From an uncultured Bacilli bacterium (GTDB taxonomy: Bacteria > Bacillota_I > Bacilli_A > RF39 > UBA660): a stretch of 64,000 bases of DNA. Position numbers and translations under genes: made by a program. The stretch's first letter is position 1. Every line of letters begins with the position of its first letter. Below are positions 43,540 through 52,545 of the stretch, piece by piece. The stretch spans positions 33,388 to 97,387 of the forward strand of contig CAKPRZ010000005.1 in the NCBI GenBank assembly GCA_934183165.1, read 5' to 3'. The notes under the pieces were generated by a model. It had not been told where the DNA came from. It made no database searches and saw only the letters and a list, made by a program, of their open reading frames with translations.

Positions 43540-43965
43540 TTAGACAAGTATTTTTATATCCATCAAAAAGAAATAATCATTATTTATAAAATCACAAACA
43601 AAATAATTTTTATTTTCATGAGCCAACACATTAAAAAATTCTGTATAATTTTTATTACAGTTGATCAGTATATATGATTTTTTTACTTTTAATACACTTA
43701 TTTCATCTTTATATAAATTATTTATAATATGATTCTTTCCTTTTTTGGCATAAGTCATTTTGTTATGTAGTTTTAAAAATATATCTTGATCCAACTTTTC
43801 ATCATCAATTCTATTAGTTAATTGTTTAAACATATTAAATCCATATTCTAAATCTTTTTTTCTTAAATAATATAGTTGATATAATACATTGTATAAACTG
43901 CTTGGATAATTATTATATAAACTAATATATTCATCTCTAATATCAAAAACATAATATATTCTCAT
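43540..43965 (-). CDS. sirA: SirA-like sporulation inhibitor of replication
   Basis: 141 residues from the ATG at 43965 (the GTG at 43974 is inside the AGGTG site). In B. subtilis SirA binds DnaA domain I at the onset of sporulation and blocks new replication rounds. Similarity is recognisable at the ends: an N-terminal R-x-Y-Y-x-(F/Y) strand followed by a helix, and a C-terminal strand-turn (F-V-C-D-F-x-N-x-D-Y-F-F-L-M). The order tkt, sirA, yneF equals tkt-yneE(sirA)-yneF of B. subtilis, which strengthens the call. Sequence identity is low. Confidence 0.72.
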   Translation of the reverse strand: MRIYYVFDIRDEYISLYNNYPSSLYNVLYQLYYLRKKDLEYGFNMFKQLTNRIDDEKLDQDIFLKLHNKMTYAKKGKNHIINNLYKDEISVLKVKKSYILINCNKNYTEFFNVLAHENKNYFVCDFINNDYFFLMDIKILV

Positions 43966-44023
43966 TTCATTCACCTAAAATAATCTTAATATTTTTTTTA
44001 GGCAAAAAATGTTGAAAAAAGGA

Positions 44024-45961
44024 TTATTTTAATAATTCTTCTATTCTTAATTCGATATAATTTTCATCTAATTTTTTTTCTTTTAAGACATCTTGATAAT
44101 TACCAGATAATCCAAAAGAATCATTGGTAAATAGATGACTCTTATTATCTACAAATTGATACCATGAATATGATGAAGATCCATCAATAACAAATGTTAT
44201 TTTTTTCTTTGGTAAAATTTCTTTTTGATAATCTTCTGATGTTTGATTGAATCTCTCAATTGATGGCATACTAACAACTCGTATATCAAGGCCTTTTTCC
44301 TTTAACTTATTAGCAATGTTAATAGCATCATGTAAATATTCACCATTAGAAATAATAGTACCATCCATTCTCTTCGATTCGCTTCGAACAATATAAGCTC
44401 CGTTTTTCACTTCACTTACCTTTGTGGATTCCAATATCGGAACATCTAACTTATTTAATACTAAAACAGCCGGTTTCCTATTTTTTAATATTTCTTTGTA
44501 TGAGCCTAAAACCTCATTTGCATCCGCTGGATAATATACATCAAGATTTGGAATTGCTCTTAGACCAGTTAATTGTTCTATTGCTTGGTGTGTTGGTCCA
44601 TCTTCAAAAGATGTAATACTAAATATATATATAACTGGCAAATTCATTAATGCACTCATTCTAAGCGCTGGCTTTAAATAATCACTAAAAGCTAAAAATG
44701 TTGAAATGATCGGTCTTAAATTCATTGATGCCAAACCATTACTGATAGCAGCCATTGCATGCTCCCTAACACCAAAGTTAATATTACCTGGGTCATCTGT
44801 TAAATCTAGCATAGTTGAAGATGCAACATCAGCACTTCCACCAACAATAAATGGATATTTTGTAACTAGAGATTTTACAATCTTATTAGATGTAACTTTT
44901 GTACTTTCTATATTGTTCTCAGGAATTTCATAATATAAATCTTTTAAATCAATAGATGATGTTTCATCTTGTAATAAATTCAATAATTCTTTATCATGTT
45001 CATCGAGAGTCATGCACTTTTGCATCCAATTATCAACGACTTGGCCATTTCTTGCATTTATAGTCTCTCTAAAATAATTAACCGCTTCATTACTAACTTG
45101 AAAAGGAATATTTCTTAAACCTAGTTTTTCTTTTATGTTAGCTGTATCTTCACTATCAAGTGGTCCTCCATGTACTAGATTTGTTCCTTCTTTTTTTGAA
45201 AATTTTCCAATAGTAGTTTTAATTTCAATAATCGTAGGTAAATGTACAGATTTAGCTTCTTTAATTGCATCATCAATACTTATTACATCTTCACCATCAT
45301 TAACTAAAATATAATGCCAAGAAATAGCTTCAAAACGCTCTTTAATATTTTCATTAAAAGTTTCACTAAGAGGTCCATCTAATGTAACAGAATTAGAATC
45401 ATATAAAAGAATCAAATTATCTAATTTAAGATTACCTGCTAAAGAACAAGCTTCATAGCTTACTCCTTCCATCAAATCTCCATCTCCACATAATGCATAA
45501 ACATCAAAGTCAAAAATTTTATCATCAAACCTTTTATTTAAATATCTTCTAGATAGAGCCATACCAACAGCATTAGCAATTCCTTGTCCAAGAGGTCCAG
45601 TTGACATATCAACGCCATCAGTTACGCCCAATTCTGGATGTCCAGGCGTTTTTGAACCAACTTTTCGAAATTCTTGTAGATCTTCTAAACTAATATCAAA
45701 TCCTGCCATGTGTAAAGTAGAATATAATAAAGATGAAGCATGACCAGCTGATAATACAAATCTATCACGATTTACAAATTTAGGATTATTAAGATCAAAT
45801 CTTAAATGATTAGCATACAATGTATATATTATTGGTGCCGCTCCCAAAGATATTCCAGGATGACCACTAGAAGCATTATTTATAACATCAATACTTAATC
45901 CTCTTAAATTATCTATAACTTTTCTATCTAATGGATTGGCTTCTTTCTTTTTTATTAACAT
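44024..45961 (-). CDS. tkt: Transketolase
   Basis: A thiamine-diphosphate enzyme of the non-oxidative pentose phosphate pathway. 645 residues, slightly short. The N-terminal TPP domain has GHPG and GDGDLMEG; the central pyrimidine domain has G-V-R-E-H-A-M and the C-terminal domain is complete. GGGAG lies before the ATG. It has its own promoter and a leader with a terminator-like hairpin. It is first in tkt-sirA-yneF. Confidence 0.96.
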   Translation of the reverse strand: MLIKKKEANPLDRKVIDNLRGLSIDVINNASSGHPGISLGAAPIIYTLYANHLRFDLNNPKFVNRDRFVLSAGHASSLLYSTLHMAGFDISLEDLQEFRKVGSKTPGHPELGVTDGVDMSTGPLGQGIANAVGMALSRRYLNKRFDDKIFDFDVYALCGDGDLMEGVSYEACSLAGNLKLDNLILLYDSNSVTLDGPLSETFNENIKERFEAISWHYILVNDGEDVISIDDAIKEAKSVHLPTIIEIKTTIGKFSKKEGTNLVHGGPLDSEDTANIKEKLGLRNIPFQVSNEAVNYFRETINARNGQVVDNWMQKCMTLDEHDKELLNLLQDETSSIDLKDLYYEIPENNIESTKVTSNKIVKSLVTKYPFIVGGSADVASSTMLDLTDDPGNINFGVREHAMAAISNGLASMNLRPIISTFLAFSDYLKPALRMSALMNLPVIYIFSITSFEDGPTHQAIEQLTGLRAIPNLDVYYPADANEVLGSYKEILKNRKPAVLVLNKLDVPILESTKVSEVKNGAYIVRSESKRMDGTIISNGEYLHDAINIANKLKEKGLDIRVVSMPSIERFNQTSEDYQKEILPKKKITFVIDGSSSYSWYQFVDNKSHLFTNDSFGLSGNYQDVLKEKKLDENYIELRIEELLK

Positions 45962-45992
45962 AATTTCACTCTCCCATAAAGAAGTTTAAAAT

Positions 45993-46060
45993 ACTAAAAA
46001 TAGTACTTAATCATAATAGATCAAGTACTACTATTAATCTCTGCCTTCAAGTTTCCTTGA
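45993..46060 (-). promoter_or_regulatory. Terminator-type leader (attenuator candidate) of tkt
   Basis: A terminator (TAGTACTTGA with TTAAGTACTA, then TTTTTAGT; 45993-46030) lies in the tkt leader. Just upstream is a small hairpin TCAAG-GAAA-CTTGA (46047-46060) whose ATCAAG can instead pair with CTTGAT of the terminator's 5' arm. The arrangement could be a small riboswitch/attenuator, or simply the terminator of the preceding gene. Confidence 0.5.
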
Positions 46061-46067
46061 TAAAGAT

Positions 46068-46096
46068 ATCATACCATATACTATATAAAAAAGCAA
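46068..46096 (-). promoter_or_regulatory. Promoter of tkt
   Basis: On the minus strand TTGCTT (46091-46096), 17 bases, TATGAT (46068-46073) with TGG extension, directly after the stop of the preceding gene. Confidence 0.6.
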
Positions 46097-46102
46097 ATTA
46101 CA

Positions 46103-46999
46103 CTAGTCCCACAATTTTGTTTTATAAGCTTTTTGCTTTACTAATTCTTTAATTGCTTCTACTAATTCTTCTTTGTCTTCACGATATGTTACACCATGCC
46201 AAATAGCATCTGTTTTTAAAACTTCTACACTAATCATACCCTTTTCTATCATTTCAAAAACAACATTTGGAATTAGATATTCACATTTATCAAGATTATT
46301 TTTGTTTTCTTCTAGAAACAATGGAAAACGCTTTTCAAGATAATCAAAAATATTAGGATAAAAAGCAAAAAAATTCATAGATACTAGTGTATCATTAGTA
46401 ACTTTAAATGGAGCTTCTCCATCAAGTGGTGTTGCAAGTAGTCCATCTTCTTCTCTAGAAATTGAAGACTCTACTAGTTTTGATAATTTCCCATTTTGTG
46501 AATATGCAACCCCTCTTTTAACAGCACCATATTTTGTCAAAGTATTACCAACTAAATATGTAACCATAGCATATTTAGATTCATCCGTATTACTATCTAA
46601 ATATTCTCTAATTGTTTTAAATGCATCATAGCCATAAAAATCATCAGAGTTAATAACTACAAATGGTTCATTCACTACGTCTTTACAGCATAATATTGCA
46701 TGCGCTGTACCAAGTGGTTTAGTTCTATCTTCAGGTAATTTAATGTTTTTAGGAACATTTAAATTATTTTGAAAAACATATTTAACTTCTATTTTATCTT
46801 CAATTCTTTTACCAACTGTCTCTCTAAAAATATTATAGTTTTCTTCTTTAATTATAAAAACAACCTTTTTAAAACCACATCTAATGGCATCATAAATAGA
46901 ATAATCAATAATAAATTCACCATTATCATTAATTGGTTCTATTTGTTTTAATCCTCCAAAACGGCTTCCCATTCCGGCCGCCATAATAACTAATGTCAT
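46103..46999 (-). CDS. Sugar-phosphate nucleotidyltransferase family protein
   Basis: 298 residues. The N-terminal MAAGMGSRFGGLKQ is the nucleotide-binding signature of the NTP_transferase fold, with a metal/sugar-site motif VINSDDFYG and KPLGTAHA. It makes an activated sugar or polyol (NDP-x) from NTP and a phosphate, but the substrate cannot be read from sequence; UTP-glucose-1-phosphate-like or LicC-like activity are possibilities. Downstream is tkt behind its own promoter. Confidence 0.8.
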   Translation of the reverse strand: MTLVIMAAGMGSRFGGLKQIEPINDNGEFIIDYSIYDAIRCGFKKVVFIIKEENYNIFRETVGKRIEDKIEVKYVFQNNLNVPKNIKLPEDRTKPLGTAHAILCCKDVVNEPFVVINSDDFYGYDAFKTIREYLDSNTDESKYAMVTYLVGNTLTKYGAVKRGVAYSQNGKLSKLVESSISREEDGLLATPLDGEAPFKVTNDTLVSMNFFAFYPNIFDYLEKRFPLFLEENKNNLDKCEYLIPNVVFEMIEKGMISVEVLKTDAIWHGVTYREDKEELVEAIKELVKQKAYKTKLWD

Positions 47000-47074
47000 T
47001 TAATCCCTCCTAATTATATTTATATTATATCTAAATTTTAAATTTATTCCAATAAAAATAATTGTTTTCAATAT

Positions 47075-47097
47075 AAAAAAGTTGATAAATCAACTTT
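47075..47097 (-). terminator. Terminator of gltX
   Basis: AAAGTTGA / TCAACTTT stem, 4-base loop, TTTTTT on the minus strand, just after the gltX stop. Confidence 0.85.
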
Positions 47098-47101
47098 AAT
47101 C

Positions 47102-48757
47102 TTATTTCACTAAATTTTTAATTCTCTTATTTATTCTTTCTTTTCCTAATAATCTGAGTATTTCATATAAATCAGGAGTCATTGATTTTGTAGTTACTGC
47201 TACTCTGATTATTGTACTAAAGTCCGCAATACTTCCTTTGTAATTATCTGGATTTAATTTATATTCTTTCATATTAGTACAATATCCAAGAGAATCTGCT
47301 GCTTCTTTCATTTTATTAAACCATGTATCTTTATCATCATTTTCATTATAATATTTGTCAAAGTATAAATTTAAAGCATTGCTTATATCACTTTCATCAC
47401 TAATTTTTTGCCATTCATAATTATGATCTTTATTATTAAAGATATTATCATACATATACCAAATGTGATTTTTTATATCAGAATAATTAATATAATCTTT
47501 TCTAGGTTTTTTCTGCTCTCTTTCAATATTTATTATATTCATGTAATAATCTTTGTCACTTTCAATAATGTTTTTTAACTCTTCATCATATTTACTTGCC
47601 CAATTTAGTGATTCATCAAGTAACTCTTCTTTTGTCATCTTTGAAATTATATCTTTAGAAATATTATTTAATTTTTCTAAATCAAACAACGCTCCAGAAG
47701 AAGACATTTTCTTTGGTGAATATTTAAATTCAATAAAAGATTTTTCAGGATTAGCTGTGTGCCACTCTTCATAATTAGAATTAATAATAGTCATTAATGC
47801 TTCAATTACTGCTAATGTTGGATATCCATATTCATCATAATATCCCATTGAAGCTTCAGGATCTTTTCTTTTTGATATCTTTCTTACAGTATTGCCTTCC
47901 TTTTTAATAATAAGAGGAGTATGAATATATTTAGGAGGTTTAAAACCAAAAGCATTAAACATTTCTATATGTTTAGTAACACTTGGAAGCCATTCTTCCC
48001 CTCTTACTACATGAGTTGTATGCATCAAATGATCATCAACAACATGAGCGAAATGATATGTAGGAAGCATATTATCGGATTTCATAATAATATCATCAAT
48101 ATCATTTTCACTTAAACTTAATCTTCCTTTTACTAAATCTTCAACTATAATTTTTTTATCAAAGTTCCCATTTGATCTAAATCTTATAACGTATGGTTCA
48201 TGATTCTGAATTCTTCTAATTTGCTCTTCAACGCTTAATTTACGACATTTAGCGAATACTCCATAATAACCAGTTCTTCTTTTTCTTGCTTCTTGACTCT
48301 TTCTCATTTCGTCTAATTCTTCTTTAGTACAAAAGCATGGATATGCTCTGCCTAACTCAATAAGTCTTTTAATGTAAGCATGATAAATTTCTTTTCTTTC
48401 ACTCTGAATATAAGGACCATAATTACCAACTATCTTTCCAAGATACTCATATTCATCAGGTATTATCTTGTAATGTTCTAGTGTGTTCATAATTAATTTA
48501 ACTGCATCTTCTACTTCTCTTGCTTTATCAGTATCTTCATTTCTTAAAAAGAAAACACCATTAGAATTTTTAGCTAAATTATAATCGATTAATGCTTGAA
48601 AAAATCCTCCTAAATGCATATATCCAGTTGGAGATGGCGCAAACCTAGTTACTTTTTCTCCTTCTTTTAATTCTCTGGCAGGATATAAATTCTCATAATA
48701 CTCTACATCATGTTTTAAATTTGGAAATATTAAATTTGCTAAATCATTATTTGTCAT
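47102..48757 (-). CDS. gltX: Glutamyl-tRNA synthetase
   Basis: Class I aminoacyl-tRNA synthetase. The start is the ATG at 48757 (551 residues) with GAGGTG seven bases upstream; the GTG at 48766 is part of that site. The HIGH-type motif is in RFAPSPTGYMHLGG and KMSKS-type in KISKRKD. The 551-residue form, longer than the Bacillus enzyme of about 480, is common in Clostridia/Erysipelotrichia-like genomes. No GlnRS is visible, so it may be non-discriminating. Confidence 0.94.
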   Translation of the reverse strand: MTNNDLANLIFPNLKHDVEYYENLYPARELKEGEKVTRFAPSPTGYMHLGGFFQALIDYNLAKNSNGVFFLRNEDTDKAREVEDAVKLIMNTLEHYKIIPDEYEYLGKIVGNYGPYIQSERKEIYHAYIKRLIELGRAYPCFCTKEELDEMRKSQEARKRRTGYYGVFAKCRKLSVEEQIRRIQNHEPYVIRFRSNGNFDKKIIVEDLVKGRLSLSENDIDDIIMKSDNMLPTYHFAHVVDDHLMHTTHVVRGEEWLPSVTKHIEMFNAFGFKPPKYIHTPLIIKKEGNTVRKISKRKDPEASMGYYDEYGYPTLAVIEALMTIINSNYEEWHTANPEKSFIEFKYSPKKMSSSGALFDLEKLNNISKDIISKMTKEELLDESLNWASKYDEELKNIIESDKDYYMNIINIEREQKKPRKDYINYSDIKNHIWYMYDNIFNNKDHNYEWQKISDESDISNALNLYFDKYYNENDDKDTWFNKMKEAADSLGYCTNMKEYKLNPDNYKGSIADFSTIIRVAVTTKSMTPDLYEILRLLGKERINKRIKNLVK

Positions 48758-48864
48758 ATTATTCACCTCAAAACTAGATTAATTATATAATATTTTTTAT
48801 GTTTTTTAAAGGTTTTTATTTGATTTCTTAATTTTAACAGTATATGATAATAGTTGGTGATGAT

Positions 48865-49647
48865 ATGAATACAGAAAATTTAGTTAAATATTATAATAAA
48901 TTTAATGAAGATAAAAGATTAACTAGAAGACATGGACAAGTAGAATTCACAACAACGATGAAATATATAAATAAGTATTTAAAAGAATTTAATAATCCCA
49001 AAATACTAGATATTGGCGCAGGAACAGGTAGATACACTATTCCGCTTTTTGATACCGGATACGATGTAACTGCCGTTGAATTAGTCAAACATAATTTGAT
49101 GTATATAAAAAAGCAAAGGCCTATGATAAAATCCTATTTGGGCAATGCTATTAATCTTAAAAAATTTAAGGATAATTCTTTTGATATTATTTTACTTTTT
49201 GGACCAATGTATCATTTAGTTAGTAATGAAGAAAAAATACTAGCCTTAAAAGAAGCCAAAAGGCTTTTAAAGGTTAATGGAATTTTATTAATAAGCTATT
49301 ATATGAATGAATATTGTATTATTAAACATGGTTTTATTGATAGAAATATAAAAAAGGCATTTCAAAATAAAGAGATAGATAACAATTATCACATAATATC
49401 ATCAGAAAATGATTTGTATAGTATGTCAAGGTTAAGCGATATAAATAAGTTTAATAAAGAGGTCAGTCTTAAAAGAATTAAAATAATTGCTCAAGATGGT
49501 CCAAGTGATTATATAAGACCATTTTTAAATAAATTAGATGATGAAGAGTTTAAGTTGTTTATTGATTTTCATTTAAAAACTTGCGAAAAAAAAGAACTAC
49601 TTGGTGCAAGTAGTCATTTATTAGATATTGTAACAAAGTTAAATTAG
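48865..49647 (+). CDS. Class I SAM-dependent methyltransferase
   Basis: 260 residues from the ATG at 48865, with GGTGATGAT upstream; an ATG at 48844 is possible. Motif I is ILDIGAGTGRYTIPL, the acidic motif II residue lies in VTAVEL, and motif IV in FDIILLFGPMYHL, typical of the Methyltransf_11/25 family. Substrate unknown. It is an isolated plus-strand gene divergent from gltX. Confidence 0.85.
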   Translation: MNTENLVKYYNKFNEDKRLTRRHGQVEFTTTMKYINKYLKEFNNPKILDIGAGTGRYTIPLFDTGYDVTAVELVKHNLMYIKKQRPMIKSYLGNAINLKKFKDNSFDIILLFGPMYHLVSNEEKILALKEAKRLLKVNGILLISYYMNEYCIIKHGFIDRNIKKAFQNKEIDNNYHIISSENDLYSMSRLSDINKFNKEVSLKRIKIIAQDGPSDYIRPFLNKLDDEEFKLFIDFHLKTCEKKELLGASSHLLDIVTKLN

Positions 49648-49658
49648 CTTTGTTTTTA
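49632..49658 (+). terminator. Terminator of the methyltransferase gene
   Basis: AACAAAG / CTTTGTT stem followed by TTTTATTTTT, overlapping the stop codon. Confidence 0.65.
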
Positions 49659-50192
49659 TTTTTGGCAAACAGCGCCTATTTGTTCATATGTTTTTAATAT
49701 TCCATCTAAAGTTATTTTGTTATCACTGTTAACAATACTTTTTGTTGAAGGTTCATCACTTACTAGTTTAGCTATATCAAGTTTTGTATAATCAATTTTA
49801 GTAGTTGCAACCACTTCATTGTTACTGTTTGTTACGCTAAAAGTATAACCACCATATTTGCTATTCATACTTGAATACAAATTGTTTAAAGTATCTTCAA
49901 ATTGTTTTAATACAGATGCATTAGTAGATGTTACCTTTTCTACAGTTTCAACTTTATTAACTATTTTATCAGTTGAATAAACTGTATATGTTGAGTTAAC
50001 ATCATATCCATTAGTTGAGTCACTCTTAGATAATGTACACTTTGTAACTACCTCTTTGTTTACTACGTCCTGATTATTACTTTTATTGTCATTTTTATTA
50101 GTTAAATTGTTGCTTGTTTTAGCACCACAACCTGTTGTAACTAATACTACACATAAAAATAATAATAAACTACCAAATACTTTCTTTCGCAT
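49656..50192 (-). CDS. Lipoprotein, DUF1307/YehR-like
   Basis: 178 residues with a type II signal peptide ending in the lipobox VTTGC. After an N/D/K-rich linker is a small beta domain with Y-T-V-Y-S-T-D-K-I and a C-terminal L-D-G-I-L-K-T-Y-E-x-x-G-A segment, resembling DUF1307 (YehR) lipoproteins; function unknown. Exported and membrane-anchored. AAAGGAG precedes the ATG. Confidence 0.7.
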   Translation of the reverse strand: MRKKVFGSLLLFLCVVLVTTGCGAKTSNNLTNKNDNKSNNQDVVNKEVVTKCTLSKSDSTNGYDVNSTYTVYSTDKIVNKVETVEKVTSTNASVLKQFEDTLNNLYSSMNSKYGGYTFSVTNSNNEVVATTKIDYTKLDIAKLVSDEPSTKSIVNSDNKITLDGILKTYEQIGAVCQK

Positions 50193-50284
50193 AATTCCAC
50201 TCCTTTTTTATTATATTGATAATATATCATACATAATACTAATATTCAAGGAGTTTAATTAAAATACCTAATTATTACTTTATA

Positions 50285-50875
50285 TCATTTTTTATTGCCT
50301 TGGAATGAGATTTTAATATCATCACTCATCATAGTATGGTAAATATACTCTTCTGCTGATGAATTCTTCTTAGGCTTTTCAAATGTTGTAATTATTAAAT
50401 GTTCTAATTCAATATCTTTAATATCAAAGGTATGTAATAATTCAATATATTTATCAATTTGATATTTTAATAAGCTATCAATATTATCAAATTTATGAAT
50501 ACCCCTATTATTGAAGTCTGCATTTTCAAACCAATACCAATTATCATTTTCTTTATCTTTAAAAGCCAAAAATGAATGGGTTGGATAAATATTCTCGTAA
50601 TCAAGTTTTATCATTTCATAAAAAGTTTTTACAATATATCCATTTTCTTCAAACCATTGTCTTTCTAATTCTACTTGATCCCAACAATTACCAACTTTGT
50701 TATTAATCCCCTCTTCTGCAGATTGTAAAGTATACTTATTGTACCAATCATCGTTAAAATCTTGATCATAAAAATGATGAATTTTACCATCTTTAGATAG
50801 ATAGCCATACGTTATATTTTCTTGCATGAATTCAAATAATTCGTTTGGAGTTAAAACGTTGTTATATTTATTCAT
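50285..50875 (-). CDS. Transglutaminase-like cysteine-protease fold protein
   Basis: 196 residues, no signal peptide. The likely triad is C64 in VGNCWDQVE, H100 in THSFL, and D120 in ENADF, the transglutaminase-like pattern. The N-terminal part (FEFMQENITYGYLSKDGKIH) resembles the start of the protein at 57019-57552, which also has the triad, so the two are paralogous. It directly precedes nothing on its own strand except a short gap to the lipoprotein gene, and lies 11 bases after rel. Activity unknown; peptidase or cross-linking roles are possible. Confidence 0.65.
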   Translation of the reverse strand: MNKYNNVLTPNELFEFMQENITYGYLSKDGKIHHFYDQDFNDDWYNKYTLQSAEEGINNKVGNCWDQVELERQWFEENGYIVKTFYEMIKLDYENIYPTHSFLAFKDKENDNWYWFENADFNNRGIHKFDNIDSLLKYQIDKYIELLHTFDIKDIELEHLIITTFEKPKKNSSAEEYIYHTMMSDDIKISFQGNKK

Positions 50876-50886
50876 AAAATCACCCT

Positions 50887-52326
50887 TTATTTATTATTAA
50901 ATTCTTTTATCTTCTTTTTTGCTAAACTAGTACGAGCTTTACTAACCCAATCTTCTCTTTGCCCAAATGCTAAATCATCTGTTACTATTCTAACACGATC
51001 TTTATTTTGAAGAATATAATCAACCGGAACATATTCGTCATTTACAAATGCACCAACCATGGTATTTCCAATATCAGTGTGCATTTTATATGCAAAATCT
51101 ATTGGAGTTGATCCTTTAGGGAGCTCTATAATATCACCTTTTGTTGTATAAACGTAAACTTTATCTGAAAAAAGTTCATTTTTCACTTGATTAACAAATT
51201 CTTGATTATCACCAAACATAGAATTAATCTCTGTCAATGATTTAAAAAATTGAAATTTATCTCTTAAATCTTCCTGCATGACATTTCTAGCATCACCCTT
51301 TTTAAAATCCCAATATGCTGTAAGACCAAAAGATGCAATTTTGTCCATTTCAAATGTTCTAATTTGTGTTTGAACCAACCTGTCATCTGGTCCAAAAACA
51401 GTTGTATGCAAACTCCTATACATGTTTGTTTTTGGATTACAAATATAATCTTTGAATTTATCATTAATAGGAGGATATTCATTATGAATTATACCTAAAG
51501 TTCTATAACAATTTTCAACTTCATCCACCATAATTTTTAAAGCTAGTAGATCATGTATATCAGATAACTTATTGCCCTCATTTAATCTTTTATAGATGCC
51601 ATAAATATTTTTTGTTCTTACCTTTATTTCGTTTGGTATATTTTTATCGTTTAATAATATTTGAATTTTACTTAACATTTCTTGCAGACATTGCTTATTT
51701 GAATCTTCTATTTTCAATTTTTTCTCTTTTAATTTCTTGTACACATCTGGTTTTAAATATTGCAGAGCTAAATCTTCTAATTCTGATTTTACTCTATATG
51801 CTCCTATATAATAAGCAAGGGGAACAAAGATTTCTATTGTTTCTATTGCATTTTCTTTCTGTTTGTATTCAGATTTATACTCTAATGTTCGCATATTGTG
51901 AAGCCTATCAGCTAATTTGATTATTATAATTCTAACATCATCGGTAATACTTGTTATGATTTTTCTTGTATTAGCATAATTTTGATCTTGTTTCGAGGAA
52001 AAATTCATTTTAGCTAACTTAGTAACACCGTCCACAAGACTAGCAATGTTTTGATTGAAATCATGAGCAATATCTTCTTTAGTGATATTAGTATCTTCTA
52101 AAGTATCATGTAAAAGCCCAGCACAAATCGTATCACTATCAGCATGCAATTCTGCTAAAATATAAGCAACATTTAAAGGGTGAGTAATATAAGGCTCTCC
52201 ACTTTCTCTCATCTGTCTACAGTGCAAGTTATTAGCATAATCATATGCTCTTTTAATTTTTTCACTTTCACATGGATTATATTCATCTACTTTTTCAATC
52301 AATAAATCTAATTTCGTACAATTCAT
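50887..52326 (-). CDS. rel: Short RelA/SpoT-family protein, hydrolase-type
   Basis: 479 residues from the ATG at 52326 (AGGGAGG upstream); an ATG at 52377 would extend through the terminator. The HD hydrolase domain (about 20-190) has H49, H73-D74, E77-D78 and RLHNM. The synthetase domain (about 235-345) keeps D259 but carries substitutions: Q319 where the catalytic Glu of the EIQIRT motif lies, K264 for the Arg of AIR, K290 for the Arg of RFKDYI, and Y338 for His. A TGS domain (about 385-450) follows, and the C-terminal zinc-finger/ACT region is missing (normal Rel is about 730 residues). It probably degrades rather than makes (p)ppGpp (inference). The leader contains a translated attenuator candidate. 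Confidence 0.88.
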   Translation of the reverse strand: MNCTKLDLLIEKVDEYNPCESEKIKRAYDYANNLHCRQMRESGEPYITHPLNVAYILAELHADSDTICAGLLHDTLEDTNITKEDIAHDFNQNIASLVDGVTKLAKMNFSSKQDQNYANTRKIITSITDDVRIIIIKLADRLHNMRTLEYKSEYKQKENAIETIEIFVPLAYYIGAYRVKSELEDLALQYLKPDVYKKLKEKKLKIEDSNKQCLQEMLSKIQILLNDKNIPNEIKVRTKNIYGIYKRLNEGNKLSDIHDLLALKIMVDEVENCYRTLGIIHNEYPPINDKFKDYICNPKTNMYRSLHTTVFGPDDRLVQTQIRTFEMDKIASFGLTAYWDFKKGDARNVMQEDLRDKFQFFKSLTEINSMFGDNQEFVNQVKNELFSDKVYVYTTKGDIIELPKGSTPIDFAYKMHTDIGNTMVGAFVNDEYVPVDYILQNKDRVRIVTDDLAFGQREDWVSKARTSLAKKKIKEFNNK

Positions 52327-52339
52327 AATATACCTCCCT

Positions 52340-52373
52340 AAAAAAAATGACGCTATACATCTATATAGCGTCA
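52340..52373 (-). terminator. Attenuator terminator before rel
   Basis: A perfect 10-bp stem TGACGCTATA with its complement, 6-base loop and eight T residues on the minus strand, directly before the rel AGGGAGG. Confidence 0.9.
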
Positions 52374-52486
52374 GCACTCACAAAGCAAGGAAGTTTGCAT
52401 AAACAAATTGTATTAATAATATTTTTAATATTAATACATATTTTCACATATTTGCTAAATAAAAATCCATTATTTAAATAAAGCAT
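52361..52486 (-). CDS. Candidate 41-residue leader peptide of rel
   Basis: A promoter, GAGG ribosome binding site and ATG (52484-52486) start a 41-codon frame whose last codons (GCT GAC GCT ATA) are exactly the 5' arm of the rel terminator and whose TAG lies at the loop. The predicted product is hydrophobic/Asn/Ile-rich with several Cys and no recognised motif. Its arrangement suggests translation-dependent control of rel rather than a functional protein. Not proven to be translated. Confidence 0.5.
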   Translation of the reverse strand: MLYLNNGFLFSKYVKICINIKNIINTICLCKLPCFVSADAI

Positions 52487-52516
52487 ATTAAGTCCTCACT
52501 TTTATAAATTAAGTCA

Positions 52517-52545
52517 ATTCTAATAATTTTTTTCTTAAAAGTCAA
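52517..52545 (-). promoter_or_regulatory. Promoter of the rel leader
   Basis: On the minus strand TTGACT (52540-52545), 17 bases, TAGAAT (52517-52522), about 24 bases before the leader GAGG. Confidence 0.8.

Noticed and set aside
43977..44032. AAAATAATC / GATTATTTT inverted repeat between tkt and sirA
   Set aside because: Loop of more than 35 bases and AT-only stem; no convincing terminator or switch, although it lies next to the sirA ribosome binding site.
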